Source: Niabella aurantiaca DSM 17617
GTDB lineage: Bacteria > Bacteroidota > Bacteroidia > Chitinophagales > Chitinophagaceae
Direction of reading: 5' to 3'
DNA: 64,000 nt
Assembly (NCBI RefSeq): GCF_000374125.1
Contig: NZ_KB893626.1
Location: 434,001-498,000 of the forward strand
Part shown: piece by piece, positions 54,468 to 63,405 of the stretch
How the letters are laid out: the number at the start of each line of letters is the position of its first letter
How positions within the stretch are numbered: the stretch's first letter is position 1
The notes under the pieces: model-generated
Told to the model about the DNA's origin: nothing
The model's input: the letters and a program-made list of their open reading frames with translations, nothing else
Database searches by the model: none
Made by a program: the position numbers and the translations under genes

Positions 54468-54576
54468 TAAGGGATAAAATGTGGCCCGGACCGATAACCA
54501 GACAGCCAGGATATAGACGGTCCCTGAAGTGTGCGACGCAAGTTTGCTGACTGGAGTGCTAACGCCGGGTCAGAGA

Positions 54577-55197
54577 TCAAAACAACTTGTAATCCATCAT
54601 ACTGAGCTTTTCCCTGCAGAATTGATATTCTACCTCATCATTGCTGCCTACCAATACCAGCCGGTCCTTACAGTATTGTTCGATCAGTGTATAGTAAAGA
54701 TCAATGCCCTGCCGGTCGAGGTTGGTGCAGGGCTCATCCAGCAGTACAACGGGAGTGTCCGAGTAAATGCATTGCGCCAGCTTGACGCGCTGCTTCATGC
54801 CGCTGGAAAATTGTTGGATGCGCTTGTGGGCTGCGGCCTGTAATCCAAGTTCCGCTATGATCTTCTTTGTGGTGAACCCGGCAATAAAAGGCTTAAACTG
54901 CTGATGAAAATCCAGGAATTCCAGGAGGGTCATCTCTTCGATCAGCTCAAGATACGGGGCACAGCAGCCGATGTGGCGGTAAATTTTTTCCGGAGGAACG
55001 GGCTTCCCGGCGGTCCAGCTGCAGCTGCCTTCATTTAAATGCAGCGCGCCGGCAATGACCTGTAAAAAAGTGCTTTTTCCGGAGCCGTTGGCCCCAATGA
55101 TGGCATAGCTGTTCCCGGATTCGAACCGGCAGGAGAGGTTTCGGAAGATCCAGTCGCGGTTGAACCGTTTTCCAGCCTTATTCAAGGCTATCGTCAT
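54577..55197 (-). CDS. ABC transporter ATP-binding protein (CcmA-like)
   Basis: A 206-residue nucleotide-binding protein. The ATG at 55197 is chosen because an AAAGGA-like sequence lies a normal distance before it, whereas it would touch the ATG at 55203. Walker A is GANGSGKST, the signature is FSSGMKQR and Walker B is VVLLDEPCTNLD. The H-loop position reads VGSNDEVE, with no histidine. Its start overlaps the end of lpxA by 20 bases, so it is translated with lpxA. No permease lies nearby; the partner must be elsewhere. Confidence 0.87.
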   Translation of the reverse strand: MTIALNKAGKRFNRDWIFRNLSCRFESGNSYAIIGANGSGKSTFLQVIAGALHLNEGSCSWTAGKPVPPEKIYRHIGCCAPYLELIEEMTLLEFLDFHQQFKPFIAGFTTKKIIAELGLQAAAHKRIQQFSSGMKQRVKLAQCIYSDTPVVLLDEPCTNLDRQGIDLYYTLIEQYCKDRLVLVGSNDEVEYQFCREKLSMMDYKLF

Positions 55198-55984
55198 CGC
55201 CATTTCCTTTGGTATATCGTTTGATAATGCCACGCGTGCTTTCCTGAACAAATGTCAGGATCTCATCCCGCTCATCGGTAACCGGAAATTCCTCTTCCAA
55301 AAGCTGTACCGCCTGGGTTACATTGAGCCCCCGGTTGTAGATCACCCGGTAAATATCCAGGATATGATTGATCTTTTCTACAGAGTAACCATTTCGTTTG
55401 AGCCCAACGGAGTTGATGCCGGCGTAGCTCAATGGCTGCCGGGCTGCTTTAATATAGGGCGGAACATCTTTGCTTACCAGCGATCCGCCGCTGATGAAGG
55501 CATAAGCGCCTACTTTTACAAACTGGTGCACGGCACATACGCCGCCAAATCCTACATGACTTCCTAAAATCACATGCCCGGCGATCTGTGTGCTGTTGCT
55601 GAGGGTACAGTAATCGCCGATCACACAGTCGTGGCCGATATGGCTGTAGGCCAGGATCCAGCAGCCTTTACCCACCACTGTTTTCCAGCGGTCGCGGGTG
55701 CCGCGGTGGATAGTGACAAATTCCCGTACCACACAGTCGTCCCCGATCTCTACCGTGGTCTTTTCCCCTTCAAACTTTTTATCCTGAGGTTCCGAACCGA
55801 TTACGGTTCCGGGAAAGATCTTACAGTTCTTTCCGATCCGGGTGCCTTCCAGTATGGTTACGTTTGAACCGATCCATGTACCTTCACCGATTTCAACATC
55901 CTGATGGATCACAGTAAACGGGTCTATCTTTACATTCCGGGCAACTTTTGCATCCGGATGTATATATGAATTAAAATGGATCAT
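55178..55984 (-). CDS. lpxA: UDP-N-acetylglucosamine acyltransferase
   Basis: A 268-residue left-handed beta-helix acyltransferase that starts lipid A synthesis by adding a hydroxy-fatty acid to UDP-GlcNAc. Hexapeptide repeats fill residues 1-185, and the catalytic histidine lies in SHIGHDC (114-120, H118). The helical C-terminus is complete. The presence of lpxA confirms a Gram-negative envelope. The downstream ABC ATPase overlaps its 3' end. A -7 element TAAATTTG on the minus strand (56025-56032) precedes it. Confidence 0.95.
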   Translation of the reverse strand: MIHFNSYIHPDAKVARNVKIDPFTVIHQDVEIGEGTWIGSNVTILEGTRIGKNCKIFPGTVIGSEPQDKKFEGEKTTVEIGDDCVVREFVTIHRGTRDRWKTVVGKGCWILAYSHIGHDCVIGDYCTLSNSTQIAGHVILGSHVGFGGVCAVHQFVKVGAYAFISGGSLVSKDVPPYIKAARQPLSYAGINSVGLKRNGYSVEKINHILDIYRVIYNRGLNVTQAVQLLEEEFPVTDERDEILTFVQESTRGIIKRYTKGNGDDDSLE

Positions 55985-56024
55985 GTACTTACAGGGTCAA
56001 CCAATATTAAATAAAATAATGGCG

Positions 56025-56032
56025 CAAATTTA
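56025..56032 (-). promoter_or_regulatory. -7 promoter element of lpxA
   Basis: The minus strand reads TAAATTTG, an exact TAnnTTTG match, 40 bases before the lpxA ATG. Confidence 0.45.
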
Positions 56033-56137
56033 GACATTCAACAACTAATTGTAATTATTTTTTTAATAATAGGTTGCAAATCAGCTATTATTACCAAGAA
56101 TTGACATTCTTTTGTTGGCTTTATAACAGATTGCGAA

Positions 56138-56145
56138 TACCTTTG
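56138..56145 (+). promoter_or_regulatory. -7 promoter element of the AraC-family gene
   Basis: TACCTTTG matches TAnnTTTG; a TTTG at 56111-56114 lies 23 bases upstream. It is nine bases before the ATG at 56155 and inside any longer frame from the TTG at 56074, so the ATG is the better start. Confidence 0.55.
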
Positions 56146-56154
56146 CTCCCTGTT

Positions 56155-57093
56155 ATGACGGATGCTGAGGATATTATAAGATTAAGTTTCAAGGACTTGG
56201 ATCGCCCTTCTTCGCTGGAACTAATGATGCAGCGGGGGCAGCAGATCCCCGGAGCGGTTCAATATGAGATCCGGCGGTACAGCCGGTCGGTGAATATTTT
56301 GACCGAGGATATGGGAATGCTGGTGTATGAATACAATAGCCAGAAACCAAAGGAAAATAACCTGAAGCTGAAGTTTTGCATCGCCGGAAATATGTATTGT
56401 TCCCGGGAAAACTGCAGTAAATGCACAGTGGGGCAATCCAAAGATTGTGAAAACAGTAAGGACAGCCTTGATGTAGTAAGCGTTCAGTTTACGCCGGCGC
56501 ATTTGTCCCAGTTTATAAAAACGAGGACCTCAAACAGTTTTAGCGATTCCCTGTTGAAATTTAAGCACAAAGTATCTTTTACCCGTACACTACCCCTGTG
56601 CTGCAAAACCAAAACGGTGATCGAAGGGTTGCTGGAGCACAGTTATGACGGTACCCTGGAAAACATTTATGTGAATGCGCAGCTGCAAATGTTGTTATTG
56701 CTGACCATGGATTCGATGGCGGACGATAAGCAACTGGAGGTGATCAGCTGTAAATTCCTATCCAACGAAGCGGATAAGGATAAGGTGGAGAAAGCCCGGG
56801 AAATCCTGATCAGGCATATCGGTGAGCCCATCACCATTAAGGAGCTGAGCCGGAAAGTGGCCATGAATGAGTGTTATCTCAAAAAAGGGTTCAAGGAAAT
56901 GTATGGCTCTACCATTTTTGATTTTTACCAGAACCAGCGCATGGAGCATGCAAAATACCTGCTTTATGAAAAAGGACTGAGCGTAACCGATGTTTCCATG
57001 ATGCTGGGGTATTCTTCCATCTCACATTTCAGCACCGCGTTCAAACGGCTAACGGGACTGAAACCCTGCGAGCTGTTGTTTGCCTCTAAATAA
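56155..57093 (+). CDS. AraC-family transcriptional regulator
   Basis: A 312-residue regulator from the ATG at 56155. The C-terminal AraC domain has two HTH motifs: ITIKELSRKVAMNECYLKKGFKEMYG and LSVTDVSMMLGYSSISHFSTAFKRLTGLKP. The N-terminal 180 residues have four cysteines in one short segment (CIAGNMYCSRENCSKCTVGQSKDC, about residues 80-103), unusual for an arabinose-type sensor; a metal or redox sensor is possible. It converges with the FucP-type transporter gene, which it may control. Confidence 0.88.
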   Translation: MTDAEDIIRLSFKDLDRPSSLELMMQRGQQIPGAVQYEIRRYSRSVNILTEDMGMLVYEYNSQKPKENNLKLKFCIAGNMYCSRENCSKCTVGQSKDCENSKDSLDVVSVQFTPAHLSQFIKTRTSNSFSDSLLKFKHKVSFTRTLPLCCKTKTVIEGLLEHSYDGTLENIYVNAQLQMLLLLTMDSMADDKQLEVISCKFLSNEADKDKVEKAREILIRHIGEPITIKELSRKVAMNECYLKKGFKEMYGSTIFDFYQNQRMEHAKYLLYEKGLSVTDVSMMLGYSSISHFSTAFKRLTGLKPCELLFASK

Positions 57094-57142
57094 AAAAACC
57101 TATAAGGTTTAATTGATCCGACGTGGCGGAAAACCTTATAGG
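57092..57142 (-). terminator. Palindromic terminator between the AraC and FucP-type genes
   Basis: CCTATAAGGTTT (57099-57110) pairs perfectly with AAACCTTATAGG (57131-57142). The minus strand continues into a T-run (57092-57098), so it ends the transporter transcript; the plus-strand tail is weaker. Confidence 0.8.
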
Positions 57143-57167
57143 CTGGGTTTTGCGCCACGCGCAGCAA

Positions 57168-58457
57168 TTACTTTTTCAAACTGCCAAGACCCACTTTGTG
57201 ACCGCTGATCGCAAAATACAGGATATAGAGATAGCAGGGCATAACCAAAATAAAGTAAGACAACTGAAAATTGATATGCAGGCTGTCTTTTAAAAAGCCA
57301 TATAATATGGGCAAAATGGCTCCTCCGGCAATACCCATGATCATGATGGCGGAGCCGATCTTGGTAAATTTACCCAAATGACTGATACCTAAAGGAAAAA
57401 TAGCCGGCCACATGAGTGAGTTTGCCAGTCCCAGCAATGCAATAAAGATCACAGATGTATAACCGGAGCTGAAATAAGCGATAATAGAGAATACAATACC
57501 CAGGATAGCGCAGATCCGCAGCGCTGCCTGTTGTGAAAGGATTTTGGGAATGGTGAAAATACCTACCACATAACCCAACAGCATACCACCAAGGGTTAAT
57601 GAAGTGAAGTATTTGGCCTGGTCTGCATGGATACCCAGCTCTTTTCCGTATACCCCGATGATATCGCCCGCCATTACCTCGGCTCCTACATACACAAAAA
57701 TGCAAAGCGCTCCCAGGAAAAGATGGGGAAACTGGAAAATGCTTCTGTGATGTACCACTTCTCCGCTGGCTTCATCTATCACATCTTCTTCGGGATTTAC
57801 TTCCGGAAGGTGCAAAAATTTAATCAATACCGCAAACAGGATAAATACAATGGCCAGTACAATATAAGGCGTATTTACCCGGCCCAGTACATCATTCAGT
57901 AGTTGTTCTTTTTCTGTACCGGTTGCCGCAGCAATTTTAGCCTCTGTTTCAGCCGCATTTTTTAAAAACACAGCGCCCATGATAAACGGCACGATCATTC
58001 CTGCAAATTTGTTACAGATACCGGCCATGCTGATCCTTTTGGCCGCGCTTTCGATGGGGCCGATGATGGAAAGATAGGGATTGGACGCTGTTTGCAACAG
58101 TGCAAGTGCAGCACCCTGTACAAAAATACCGGTAAGGAATAATTCAAACGATCTGGATTTAGCGGCGGGAATAAAAATAAGGGAACCCAGGGCCAGTATG
58201 ACCAATCCCAGCACCAGGCCGGTCTTAAAGCCGGTCTTTTTCAGGATCCAGGAAGAAGGGAGGGCCAGCACGAAATAGGCCATATAGGAGGAAAACGTAA
58301 CCAAAAAAGCTTGTATATCCGAAAGGCCAAAGGACAATTTAAAAAAGGGAATAAGCGTTCCGTTTGCCCATGTTATAAACCCGAAAATGAAAAAAAGCCC
58401 GCAGATCGTAGCCAATGGAAGCAAAATGTTTTGGGAATTGGAATTGGTTCCTGCCAT
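57168..58457 (-). CDS. FucP-type sugar MFS transporter
   Basis: A 429-residue permease of twelve spans, read from the ATG at 58457. The N-terminal block FIFGFITWANGTLIPFFK and the inner helix phrase QTASNPYLSIIGP are signatures of the fucose/galactose/glucose proton symporters. The upstream in-frame start would add residues without family support. The sugar is not fixed by sequence. It converges with the AraC regulator across a palindromic terminator, a frequent arrangement for sugar uptake genes. Confidence 0.92.
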   Translation of the reverse strand: MAGTNSNSQNILLPLATICGLFFIFGFITWANGTLIPFFKLSFGLSDIQAFLVTFSSYMAYFVLALPSSWILKKTGFKTGLVLGLVILALGSLIFIPAAKSRSFELFLTGIFVQGAALALLQTASNPYLSIIGPIESAAKRISMAGICNKFAGMIVPFIMGAVFLKNAAETEAKIAAATGTEKEQLLNDVLGRVNTPYIVLAIVFILFAVLIKFLHLPEVNPEEDVIDEASGEVVHHRSIFQFPHLFLGALCIFVYVGAEVMAGDIIGVYGKELGIHADQAKYFTSLTLGGMLLGYVVGIFTIPKILSQQAALRICAILGIVFSIIAYFSSGYTSVIFIALLGLANSLMWPAIFPLGISHLGKFTKIGSAIMIMGIAGGAILPILYGFLKDSLHINFQLSYFILVMPCYLYILYFAISGHKVGLGSLKK

Positions 58458-58487
58458 TACAAATCGTTTAAAATGAATTAATGGCTC

Positions 58488-58495
58488 TAAAAATA
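58488..58495 (-). promoter_or_regulatory. -7-like element of the FucP-type transporter gene
   Basis: The minus strand reads TATTTTTA (7 of 8 to TAnnTTTG), about 30 bases before the ATG. Confidence 0.4.
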
Positions 58496-58545
58496 GGGAA
58501 ATTATTGCTGAGAATGGCAATTGCTGCAACCGATTGCGCATAAAA

Positions 58546-58572
58546 AAAGCATGAATGACCGGTTCATGCTTT
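58546..58572 (-). terminator. Intrinsic terminator after the DUF6580 gene
   Basis: A 10-bp perfect stem (AAAGCATGAA at 58546-58555, TTCATGCTTT at 58563-58572) is followed on the minus strand by a T-run. Confidence 0.85.
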
Positions 58573-58591
58573 CATGATTTAGATTTATATA

Positions 58592-59167
58592 TCAGGCTTT
58601 TGAATACCGTAATGAAGGCAGGCGCTTTTGAGCCAGGGCATATACTCCAAACAAAACAGCGCTGTAAAAAAGATCACCGCCAAAGGCTCCCAGGAACAGC
58701 TGGTTGCTGAACTGGTTATAAAAGGGCAATGCCCTTAAGTAGGTCATGCCCAGAGTAAGGCCGGGCTCATATTCCACGCTACCGGGAATACCGCTGGCAA
58801 CCCACACGCCAAAGTTGGAGATGATCCAGAAAATGGCGGAGCCGGTGAGCGCATAGCCCAGTATCTTTATTGCTTTTGGCTGGCGGAGCATAGTGCCCAG
58901 CGCGGTTACCAGGAGCATACCCCCATAAACAAATAACTGGCTGATGCCGTAAAAGCCCCTCGATCCTGTAAGACTGATGACCAGGTCCGAGAGCAGGTAG
59001 GCGAGCAGCGGCATTATGTATGCCCACTGTTTTTTATCAAAAGTGGCACCGCTGAACAAGGCCATGGCCACCAACGGAGTAAAATTATAGGGATGGGGGA
59101 GAATGCGGCTTAAGGCGGCCACCAATATCATCAATGTAATGATCCAGAATTTACTTGTTACTTTCAT
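58592..59167 (-). CDS. DUF6580-family putative transport membrane protein
   Basis: A 191-residue protein with five or six spans. Blocks such as ALSRILPHPYNFTPLVAMALFSGA, LLAYLLSDLVISL and FWIISNFGVWV match DUF6580, which resembles the membrane (S) component of ECF vitamin transporters. No ECF ATPase or T component is in the window, so substrate and partners are open. It stands alone between a terminator and a gene-poor stretch. Confidence 0.75.
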   Translation of the reverse strand: MKVTSKFWIITLMILVAALSRILPHPYNFTPLVAMALFSGATFDKKQWAYIMPLLAYLLSDLVISLTGSRGFYGISQLFVYGGMLLVTALGTMLRQPKAIKILGYALTGSAIFWIISNFGVWVASGIPGSVEYEPGLTLGMTYLRALPFYNQFSNQLFLGAFGGDLFYSAVLFGVYALAQKRLPSLRYSKA

Positions 59168-59942
59168 GATCCGAAATGAAGTTTATATAGTGTAAAAGTA
59201 AACAACTTTTAGGAATTGGTTCAAAAAGCTGTTTTTGAGACCGGGCAAACGCATTTAAATTGTAGAAAAAGGAGCTTAGCCCCGATATTGCCTGATAAGC
59301 GGTGGCCATTTACCCGAGTTTCGGGTTATCCGCGTCGTGCCGCTTCTGAATACGGTATTACCGGGCGACATGGCCATATCCTTTTTAAAATACGTGAGAA
59401 TAATTTGATTACCGGGCCAACAGGGGCGCTGGACAGCCTGGGATACCAGATGACTGCCAACCAGCGTTCGATATACAACTATACCTGCCCAACGGATGGA
59501 AGGCTGGTGCTGCCGGGCTTTAAAGGCAAAATAGCCTATGCCGGTTCAGAAGCCGCCATACGAGGCACCGGTTATTGAGCTGATGCTGGCAAAGACTACC
59601 GGATAATAACTATAGACGACCGTTTTTGGAACAGGGCTGTTTTTCAAAATACGGAAGACAGCCCTTTTTTAATGAGGCCGTGGAATATGAAGGGAAAGGG
59701 GCTTCCGGTTGTTTGGCAGATGCCCCGATATCGGTGCCGGTGCCGTGTCAATACCCTATTTAAGTCAGGCTGAAGCATGTTTTTTTAGGAATATTAAATG
59801 TATATTTATAGGGCTTTCAGCATATGAAGGCTGTTTAATCTGTAGCAACGGTTTTGTGAGCATTTTACATGAGAGAAAGCCGTGGAAGTAAGGCCCTTTT
59901 GATCCATTCTACGTATTATTCACTAAATCAATATACCCTGTT
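59168..59942. other. Gene-poor stretch with an orphan terminator
   Basis: About 775 bases. An open frame of 120 codons (59216-59578) without an ATG start ends just before an intrinsic terminator (59633-59670), so it may be the end of a decayed gene. A second short frame (59709-59891) has no features. Confidence 0.4.
59633..59670 (+). terminator. Orphan intrinsic terminator
   Basis: An 8-bp perfect stem (AGGGCTGT at 59633-59640, ACAGCCCT at 59658-59665) with a T-run to 59670. No complete gene precedes it. Confidence 0.65.
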
Positions 59943-60734
59943 ATGAAACATTTTAAAACGGCGGCATTGTTGCTACTCACGAGCAGTGTTTTCACTGCCT
60001 GTCAGAAGACCGGTTTGACTGAACAAAATGAACCGGTTCCCGAAACGATGGCCGCTATTTCTCCGGAATTTCAGCATCTGAAGGTATGCACCGAACTTTA
60101 TCCCGAAGGAACATCCCCGAGAGGTGCTACCATTAAGACCAAGCAATGGCCAAACGGAACTATTCTTAAAGTAAGCCTGAATGGCGGTACCGCATTTGTT
60201 CGAAGCAAGGTCATTGAATTTGCCAGACAGTGGGAGACCTATGCGAACATAAAATTCAATTTTGTGACCAAAGACCGGAAAGCTACCATCCGGGTTACCT
60301 TTTCACCCGGCGGTTCCTGGTCTTATATTGGCACAGATGCTTATGCCATAAAAGGGGGTAAAGCCACCATGAATTTCGGATGGTTCGATAATGCTACTCC
60401 GGATGAAGAGTTCAGCCGTGTGGCTATTCACGAATTTGGACATGCGTTGGGCATGATCCATGAACATCAGCATCCGCTGGCCGATATACCCTGGGATAAG
60501 CCTAAAGTTTACGAGTACTACAAGCAAACCCAGGGCTGGACCACGCAGCAGGTAGATGTGAACCTCTTTCAAAAATATTCGACTTCTCAAACAAATTTCA
60601 GTGCATATGACAAAACTTCAATTATGCATTACCCGGTGGAAGAAGAGCTGACGATCGGCAACTTTTCCGTTGGCTGGAATACGGTGCTTTCCAGTACTGA
60701 TAAATCGTTTATCGGTGCCGTTTATCCGAAGTAA
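59943..60734 (+). CDS. Astacin-like (M12A) metallopeptidase lipoprotein
   Basis: A 263-residue secreted zinc peptidase. It has a lipoprotein signal (LLLLTSSVFTACQKTG, lipidated C20), a short pro-region and a catalytic domain. That domain holds the zinc motif HEFGHALGMIHE (163-174; H163, H167, H173) and the Met-turn SIMHYP (M228), both of the astacin family. Relatives cut extracellular proteins. The enzyme is probably displayed on the cell surface. A terminator follows before the next gene. Confidence 0.92.
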   Translation: MKHFKTAALLLLTSSVFTACQKTGLTEQNEPVPETMAAISPEFQHLKVCTELYPEGTSPRGATIKTKQWPNGTILKVSLNGGTAFVRSKVIEFARQWETYANIKFNFVTKDRKATIRVTFSPGGSWSYIGTDAYAIKGGKATMNFGWFDNATPDEEFSRVAIHEFGHALGMIHEHQHPLADIPWDKPKVYEYYKQTQGWTTQQVDVNLFQKYSTSQTNFSAYDKTSIMHYPVEEELTIGNFSVGWNTVLSSTDKSFIGAVYPK

Positions 60735-60757
60735 GCAGCGTATATATGCTATTGGTG

Positions 60758-60794
60758 ATACCTGGCAGAACGATTACTGCCGGGTATTTTTTTT
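60758..60794 (+). terminator. Intrinsic terminator after the astacin-like gene
   Basis: An 11-bp stem with one G-U pair (60758-60768 with 60777-60787) is followed by seven T's. Confidence 0.85.
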
Positions 60795-60827
60795 AAACCA
60801 TGCAGAAAAAAGGTAATTTTATTTTAT

Positions 60828-61709
60828 ATGTGTCCCGTCAGAATAATTTGCCTTTTCCTGCTCTTGCAGTATAGTGCTGCTTTTTGCCTGAACGCACAAA
60901 GGAACGAGATCCTCGTTTCAGCTGGGTACGGCATAGCCGATCTGCATTGGTCCATAGCGGGAAATTCGGACGGCAAAGATCCGGATATCCTGTCCGAACT
61001 GGTGTGGCGCCGGTTGCGGGGACCGGCCTGGAATGCGGGCGTACGGTATTCCTTTAATAAAAGATGGGGAATGGAGCTCAGCGGGGGGTATCACGATTTG
61101 AAAAGGGGAACGGTAACGGATAAGGACTATGCGCAGGATGACCGGCAGGAGAACTATTATAATGAATCGTTTAACAGCCAGGGTAAAAGCATCAACCTAA
61201 ACGCGGTGCTGAACTATTACGCAGGAAACCTATCAGGGTTTCAGATCCGCCCCTTTATCGGTTATATTTTAGAAAAACAGGAGGCGCTGTTACTGGGAGA
61301 TGCGGAAAGGGTGCGTGACCTGCACAGCTCTTATAAAACCACGTGGGAGGGGGGGCAGGCCGGAATAAATGCAGCGAGGGCATTTAACCGGCTGGACCTG
61401 CGCATCGATCTTTCCGGCGGGCTTTTAAAGTATCATGCAAAGGCACTGTGGAACCTGATCGACGAATTTGCAAAGCCGGTAAGTTTCCGGCATTATACAG
61501 AGGCTTACCAGCTAAAAGGAAAGTTGGAGCTGGGCTATACATTGGGCCGGAAATTAAGGGTCATGAGCTACTACTGCATAGCGCACTCAGATGCCTGGAA
61601 GGGTACCGACAGGGCTTATTATACGGATGGCAGCACGATCGATACCCGGCTGAACTGGGTAACCACTACCAACACTGCTTTTGGAGCAGGATTGGGCTAT
61701 CTGTTTTAG
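60828..61709 (+). CDS. Predicted outer-membrane beta-barrel protein
   Basis: A 293-residue protein with a signal peptide (ICLFLLLQYSAAFCLNAQ, cut near residue 23). Alternating strands and short turns run through the rest (NAGVRYSFNKRWGMELSGGYH; INLNAVLNYYAGNL), ending in a typical barrel C-terminus (TNTAFGAGLGYLF with terminal Phe). No specific family was recognised. It follows the astacin-like gene but is separated by a terminator, so co-regulation is uncertain. Confidence 0.7.
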   Translation: MCPVRIICLFLLLQYSAAFCLNAQRNEILVSAGYGIADLHWSIAGNSDGKDPDILSELVWRRLRGPAWNAGVRYSFNKRWGMELSGGYHDLKRGTVTDKDYAQDDRQENYYNESFNSQGKSINLNAVLNYYAGNLSGFQIRPFIGYILEKQEALLLGDAERVRDLHSSYKTTWEGGQAGINAARAFNRLDLRIDLSGGLLKYHAKALWNLIDEFAKPVSFRHYTEAYQLKGKLELGYTLGRKLRVMSYYCIAHSDAWKGTDRAYYTDGSTIDTRLNWVTTTNTAFGAGLGYLF

Positions 61710-61968
61710 CGCCAAAGCAGGTCACGGACCTTATTTTCTCTTTTTTTAACTGCTTCCTGCCTTTTTCAGGCATTATGTTCTAAACCAGGCATTGAAATGC
61801 CATTACGCGTTTGATCACCGGCCCGTACTTTAATGGATTCCAGCCCGGCGATCCCCCTTATTTTTAGATAAAATTAATTTTTTGTCTTTATTTATGAATA
61901 AATACTATTTTTATTGCGATTGTGAGCGTTTAAATTGTATTTATTTAACAAAACTAATTAGCTGAACG

Positions 61969-63267
61969 ATGCATTATGGTATCATTACTTTCGGTTCCAG
62001 GGGAGATGTACAGCCCTATATAGCATTGGCCCTGGAGCTTCTGGAACAAGGAAATAGTGTGAGCATTGTGGGGAATGAAAATTTCTCCGATTTTGTGCCG
62101 AAATATGGCATCCCCTTTTATCCGCTTCCGGGTGACACGCAAAAAATGCTGCAGTCACCGGAAATAGCGGGGATTCTTAAATCCGGGAATGTGATCACCT
62201 ATTTACGGGAGCTGGGGAAATTGATCCGGAAAGGTCAGGGAGCCGTTCTGCAAAAGATGGTCGGTTATTGCGAAACTTTTGATGTACTTGTAGCCGCCCC
62301 GCTGACCGTAGCATGGGTGTTTTCGGTAGCGGAACGTTTGAGAAAGCCGTGGGCGATTGTTCAGTTAACGGTTCCTTCCGTGCCAACGGCGGTCTTTCCG
62401 TACCTTGGGCTCGACTTTTTTAATTCGCCCGTCTATAACCGGTTTACATACCGGCTGATGCGATGGTTTTTTTGGACGGAACATAAAAAAGATATACAGG
62501 AACAGCGGGCATTGTTAAAACTGCCACCTCTTAAAAAATCACTGCCGAAAAAGATCGATGAGCAACGGGTATTGCAGTTACATGCATTCAGCCGTTTTCT
62601 TCTTGAACGGCCTTCCGACTGGCCGGAAGAGGCTGCGATCACCGGGTTTTTAGACATGGCAGGGGTAAAAACGCCACTGGCCGGGCAGGACCGGGGCACG
62701 GATGACACGATCAGTAACTGGCTGGCACAGGGTGCACCGCCCGTTTATATTGGTTTTGGGAGCTTCCCGGTTCCGGATCCGACAATTTTTTACGGGATCC
62801 TGGAACATTTACTGAACTACACAGAAGAACGTTATATTTTCTGCCAGGGCTGGAGCCAGCCCGCCGGATTGCCCAAAAGTCAGCGGGTTTTTGAAGTAAA
62901 AGCTGTGGACCATTCCTGGTTATTTCCTCAATGCAAGCTGGCCGTTGTTCATGGCGGAATCGGAACGGTAGGGGCCGTGCTCCGCGCTAAAATACCTGTG
63001 GTGATTGTTTCCGTGTTAGGTGATCAGCCGATCTGGGGAAGATTTCTTAAAAGGAAAGGTTGGGGGGCGCATTTGCCGTTTAAGAAACTAACGGCTCCAA
63101 AACTTTTAAATGCAATTCAGGAGGCTGATCAGGATGCGATCAGGGCCTCCGTTCTGCGAACTGGCAGCATGATGGAGCGGGAAAACGGAGCGGCAGAAGC
63201 TGTTTCAAAGCTGGAGGCGTATTTTAAAGAACCGGAACAAGTGCTGCGGATGCAAATGGGTTCTTAA
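61969..63267 (+). CDS. GT1-family glycosyltransferase (UGT/MGT type)
   Basis: A 432-residue enzyme of the two-domain GT-B fold. The N-terminal block MHYGIITFGSRGDVQPYIALALELLEQGN is the hallmark of sterol- and antibiotic-type glucosyltransferases. The C-terminal donor-binding region has PPVYIGFGSFP and VVHGGIGTVGAVLRAKIPVVIVSVLGDQPIW, the equivalent of the family's UDP-sugar loop. It transfers a sugar to a small lipophilic acceptor such as a sterol, lipid or polyketide. It is cytoplasmic, with no signal peptide, and stands alone. Confidence 0.92.
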   Translation: MHYGIITFGSRGDVQPYIALALELLEQGNSVSIVGNENFSDFVPKYGIPFYPLPGDTQKMLQSPEIAGILKSGNVITYLRELGKLIRKGQGAVLQKMVGYCETFDVLVAAPLTVAWVFSVAERLRKPWAIVQLTVPSVPTAVFPYLGLDFFNSPVYNRFTYRLMRWFFWTEHKKDIQEQRALLKLPPLKKSLPKKIDEQRVLQLHAFSRFLLERPSDWPEEAAITGFLDMAGVKTPLAGQDRGTDDTISNWLAQGAPPVYIGFGSFPVPDPTIFYGILEHLLNYTEERYIFCQGWSQPAGLPKSQRVFEVKAVDHSWLFPQCKLAVVHGGIGTVGAVLRAKIPVVIVSVLGDQPIWGRFLKRKGWGAHLPFKKLTAPKLLNAIQEADQDAIRASVLRTGSMMERENGAAEAVSKLEAYFKEPEQVLRMQMGS

Positions 63268-63405
63268 AACTGTTTAAATCTGCGCAAAACCCGGGTTATC
63301 TGCGGGAGATCGTCGGGTATGTATATTTTCAGATCGTTCCCGGCAATTATGCTGCATGGTAGTGGTAAACATAAAAGTGCCGGTGGTACGGATAGGAATA
63401 AAGGA

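Noticed and set aside
59709-59891. Short frame before the astacin-like gene
   Set aside because: No family resemblance or start signal; probably chance.
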